7,231 bases of DNA from NCBI GenBank assembly GCA_003222935.1, contig QHXL01000445.1, positions 1-7,231 of the forward strand, written 5' to 3'. Of this stretch, positions 6,523 through 7,231 are shown piece by piece; positions within the stretch are counted from its first letter, which is position 1, and each line of letters opens with the position of its first letter. The translations under genes were made by a program, and so were the position numbers. The notes beneath the pieces were generated by a model. It saw only the letters and a program-made list of their open reading frames with translations, searched no databases and was not told the DNA's origin. Source of the stretch: Acidobacteriota bacterium. GTDB lineage: Bacteria > Acidobacteriota > Blastocatellia > Pyrinomonadales > Pyrinomonadaceae.

Positions 6523-6551
6523 ATTGTAAACTGAGTCGCGACAGTTGTCAG
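6523..6551 (-). promoter_or_regulatory. Sigma70-type promoter for the M13 peptidase gene
   Basis: On the minus strand, CTGACA (6551-6546) and TACAAT (6528-6523) are separated by exactly 17 bases; each box differs from the E. coli consensus at one position. The predicted transcript start near 6516 leaves a leader of about 45 bases containing the GGAG ribosome site. The rest of the 173-base gap 6472-6644 shows no gene. A modest CCGATT/AATCGG hairpin downstream of the ORF6N gene has no T run, so read-through from that gene is possible. Confidence 0.55.
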
Positions 6552-6644
6552 TTGTGGCGAGGGTAGTTCTCGGAGTAGCGAGTTCACCTCAGAGCCTGGA
6601 AAGTCCGATTACCATTTCAAGTCCGGCAATCGGTTTGCCAAACC

Positions 6645-7169
6645 TTATTTCTTGAGTGCCTTTGAGCGAAAGCCGATGGGTTTGCGGCTCGTTGTTGGCA
6701 CAGCCATCAGTTGTCGAATCGCGTCAAAAACCACCTTGAACTGATAATCGTATTTTCTTTCTAATTCAGACAATTTCCGCGAAAGCTCTGAATGAGACGC
6801 GAGAATTTTCCTCAATTTCACGAATGTGCGAATAATCGCCACGTTGACCAGAATGGCCCGATCGCTCTTTAGAATACTTGAGAGCATTGCCACACCATGC
6901 TCCGTGAATACATATGGACGATAGCGCCTTCCGCCCTTTCCTTTTGAGGTGCCAAAATGGAACCTCAAGGTCTTGGTCTCCTCGACAGTCAACTGAAACA
7001 TGAAATCATGGGGGAAGCGCAGAAGGTTTCGCTTCACGGCACGATTCAATGCCTTCGTCTCAACTTGAAAGAGCATTGCCAGATCGGAATCGACCATCAC
7101 CCTCTCGCCACGAATTAGTAGAATCGATTTTTCAATGCGCTCGACTGGAATGATGACGTCGGAAGTCAT
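6645..7169 (-). CDS. ORF6N domain-containing DNA-binding protein
   Basis: A 174-residue protein whose first 95 residues match the ORF6N domain, a DNA-binding module first described in phage and large DNA virus proteins alongside KilA-N and Bro-N. Visible signatures are RGERVMVDSDLAMLF (20-34), VETKALNRAVKRN (36-48), RFPHDFMFQLT (51-61), GGRRYRPYVFTEHGVAMLSS (79-98) and a helix VNVAIIRTFVKLRKILA (108-124). The C-terminal 115-155 region is heptad-like, ending in the usual VFDAIRQLM and the short R-K-P-I-G-F tail, so it probably dimerises. Length and layout are typical of the common chromosomal version. ATG 7169 has GGGAG (7185-7181) 11 bases upstream. No phage or transposon genes adjoin it in this window, so it looks like a domesticated or independently mobile single gene. 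Its target and role, possibly a transcription regulator or antirepressor-like protein, are unknown. Confidence 0.9.
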   Translation of the reverse strand: MTSDVIIPVERIEKSILLIRGERVMVDSDLAMLFQVETKALNRAVKRNLLRFPHDFMFQLTVEETKTLRFHFGTSKGKGGRRYRPYVFTEHGVAMLSSILKSDRAILVNVAIIRTFVKLRKILASHSELSRKLSELERKYDYQFKVVFDAIRQLMAVPTTSRKPIGFRSKALKK

Positions 7170-7231
7170 TTTGTGAGGTACTCCCTTGTACTGTGAGATT
7201 AAGACCAGGTGCAGTCATTTCAGCACAGATC

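Noticed and set aside
6600..6644. Terminator for the ORF6N gene
   Set aside because: The GGTTT/AAACC and CCGATT/AATCGG hairpins are short and neither is followed by a T run on the minus strand.
6645..7169. Prophage or mobile island signalled by the ORF6N protein
   Set aside because: No integrase, phage structural gene, attachment site or composition change is visible; ORF6N proteins commonly stand alone in chromosomes.

Overview
The window reads as ordinary bacterial chromosome of about 50% GC. The gene content (an M13 endopeptidase next to a DUF2911 protein, a DUF3298 lipoprotein, a DUF2905 membrane protein and a chromosomal ORF6N protein) fits an Acidobacteriota genome, possibly Blastocatellia. 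That placement is an impression from family content, not a phylogenetic result. I see no rRNA, tRNA, CRISPR array, transposase or integrase gene, and no multi-gene system of a new kind.

Layout from left to right: (1) bases 2-853, plus strand, the C-terminal part (TM5 to TM12) of an MFS drug/proton antiporter whose start lies outside the window. (2) Bases 854-974, a convergent intergenic gap with two GC-rich hairpins of nearly the same sequence in opposite orientation, one at the end of each flanking gene. (3) Bases 975-2389, minus strand, a two-gene unit: a DUF3298 lipoprotein followed 14 bases later by a small DUF2905 membrane protein. (4) Bases 2390-2793, a 404-base gap dominated by a 231-base element with 48-base inverted ends. 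(5) Bases 2794-3384, minus strand, a CYTH-domain (triphosphate tunnel) protein. (6) Bases 3394-3477, an inverted repeat built on a GATTACGCAG-like word. (7) Bases 3492-4384, minus strand, a DUF2911 gene broken by a frame change that coincides with loss of about 20 expected residues. (8) Bases 4438-6471, minus strand, an intact M13 zinc endopeptidase with a good sigma70-type promoter upstream. (9) Bases 6645-7169, minus strand, an ORF6N-domain DNA-binding protein.

Everything after the MFS gene is on the minus strand. The M13 gene and the DUF2911 gene are 53 bases apart and probably share the promoter at 6523-6551. Both products carry signal peptides, so this was probably a unit of exported proteins. 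The DUF3298/DUF2905 pair is a second cell-envelope unit. I see no biochemical pathway linking the two units. The points most worth a second look are the broken DUF2911 gene and the three inverted-repeat elements in the gaps.
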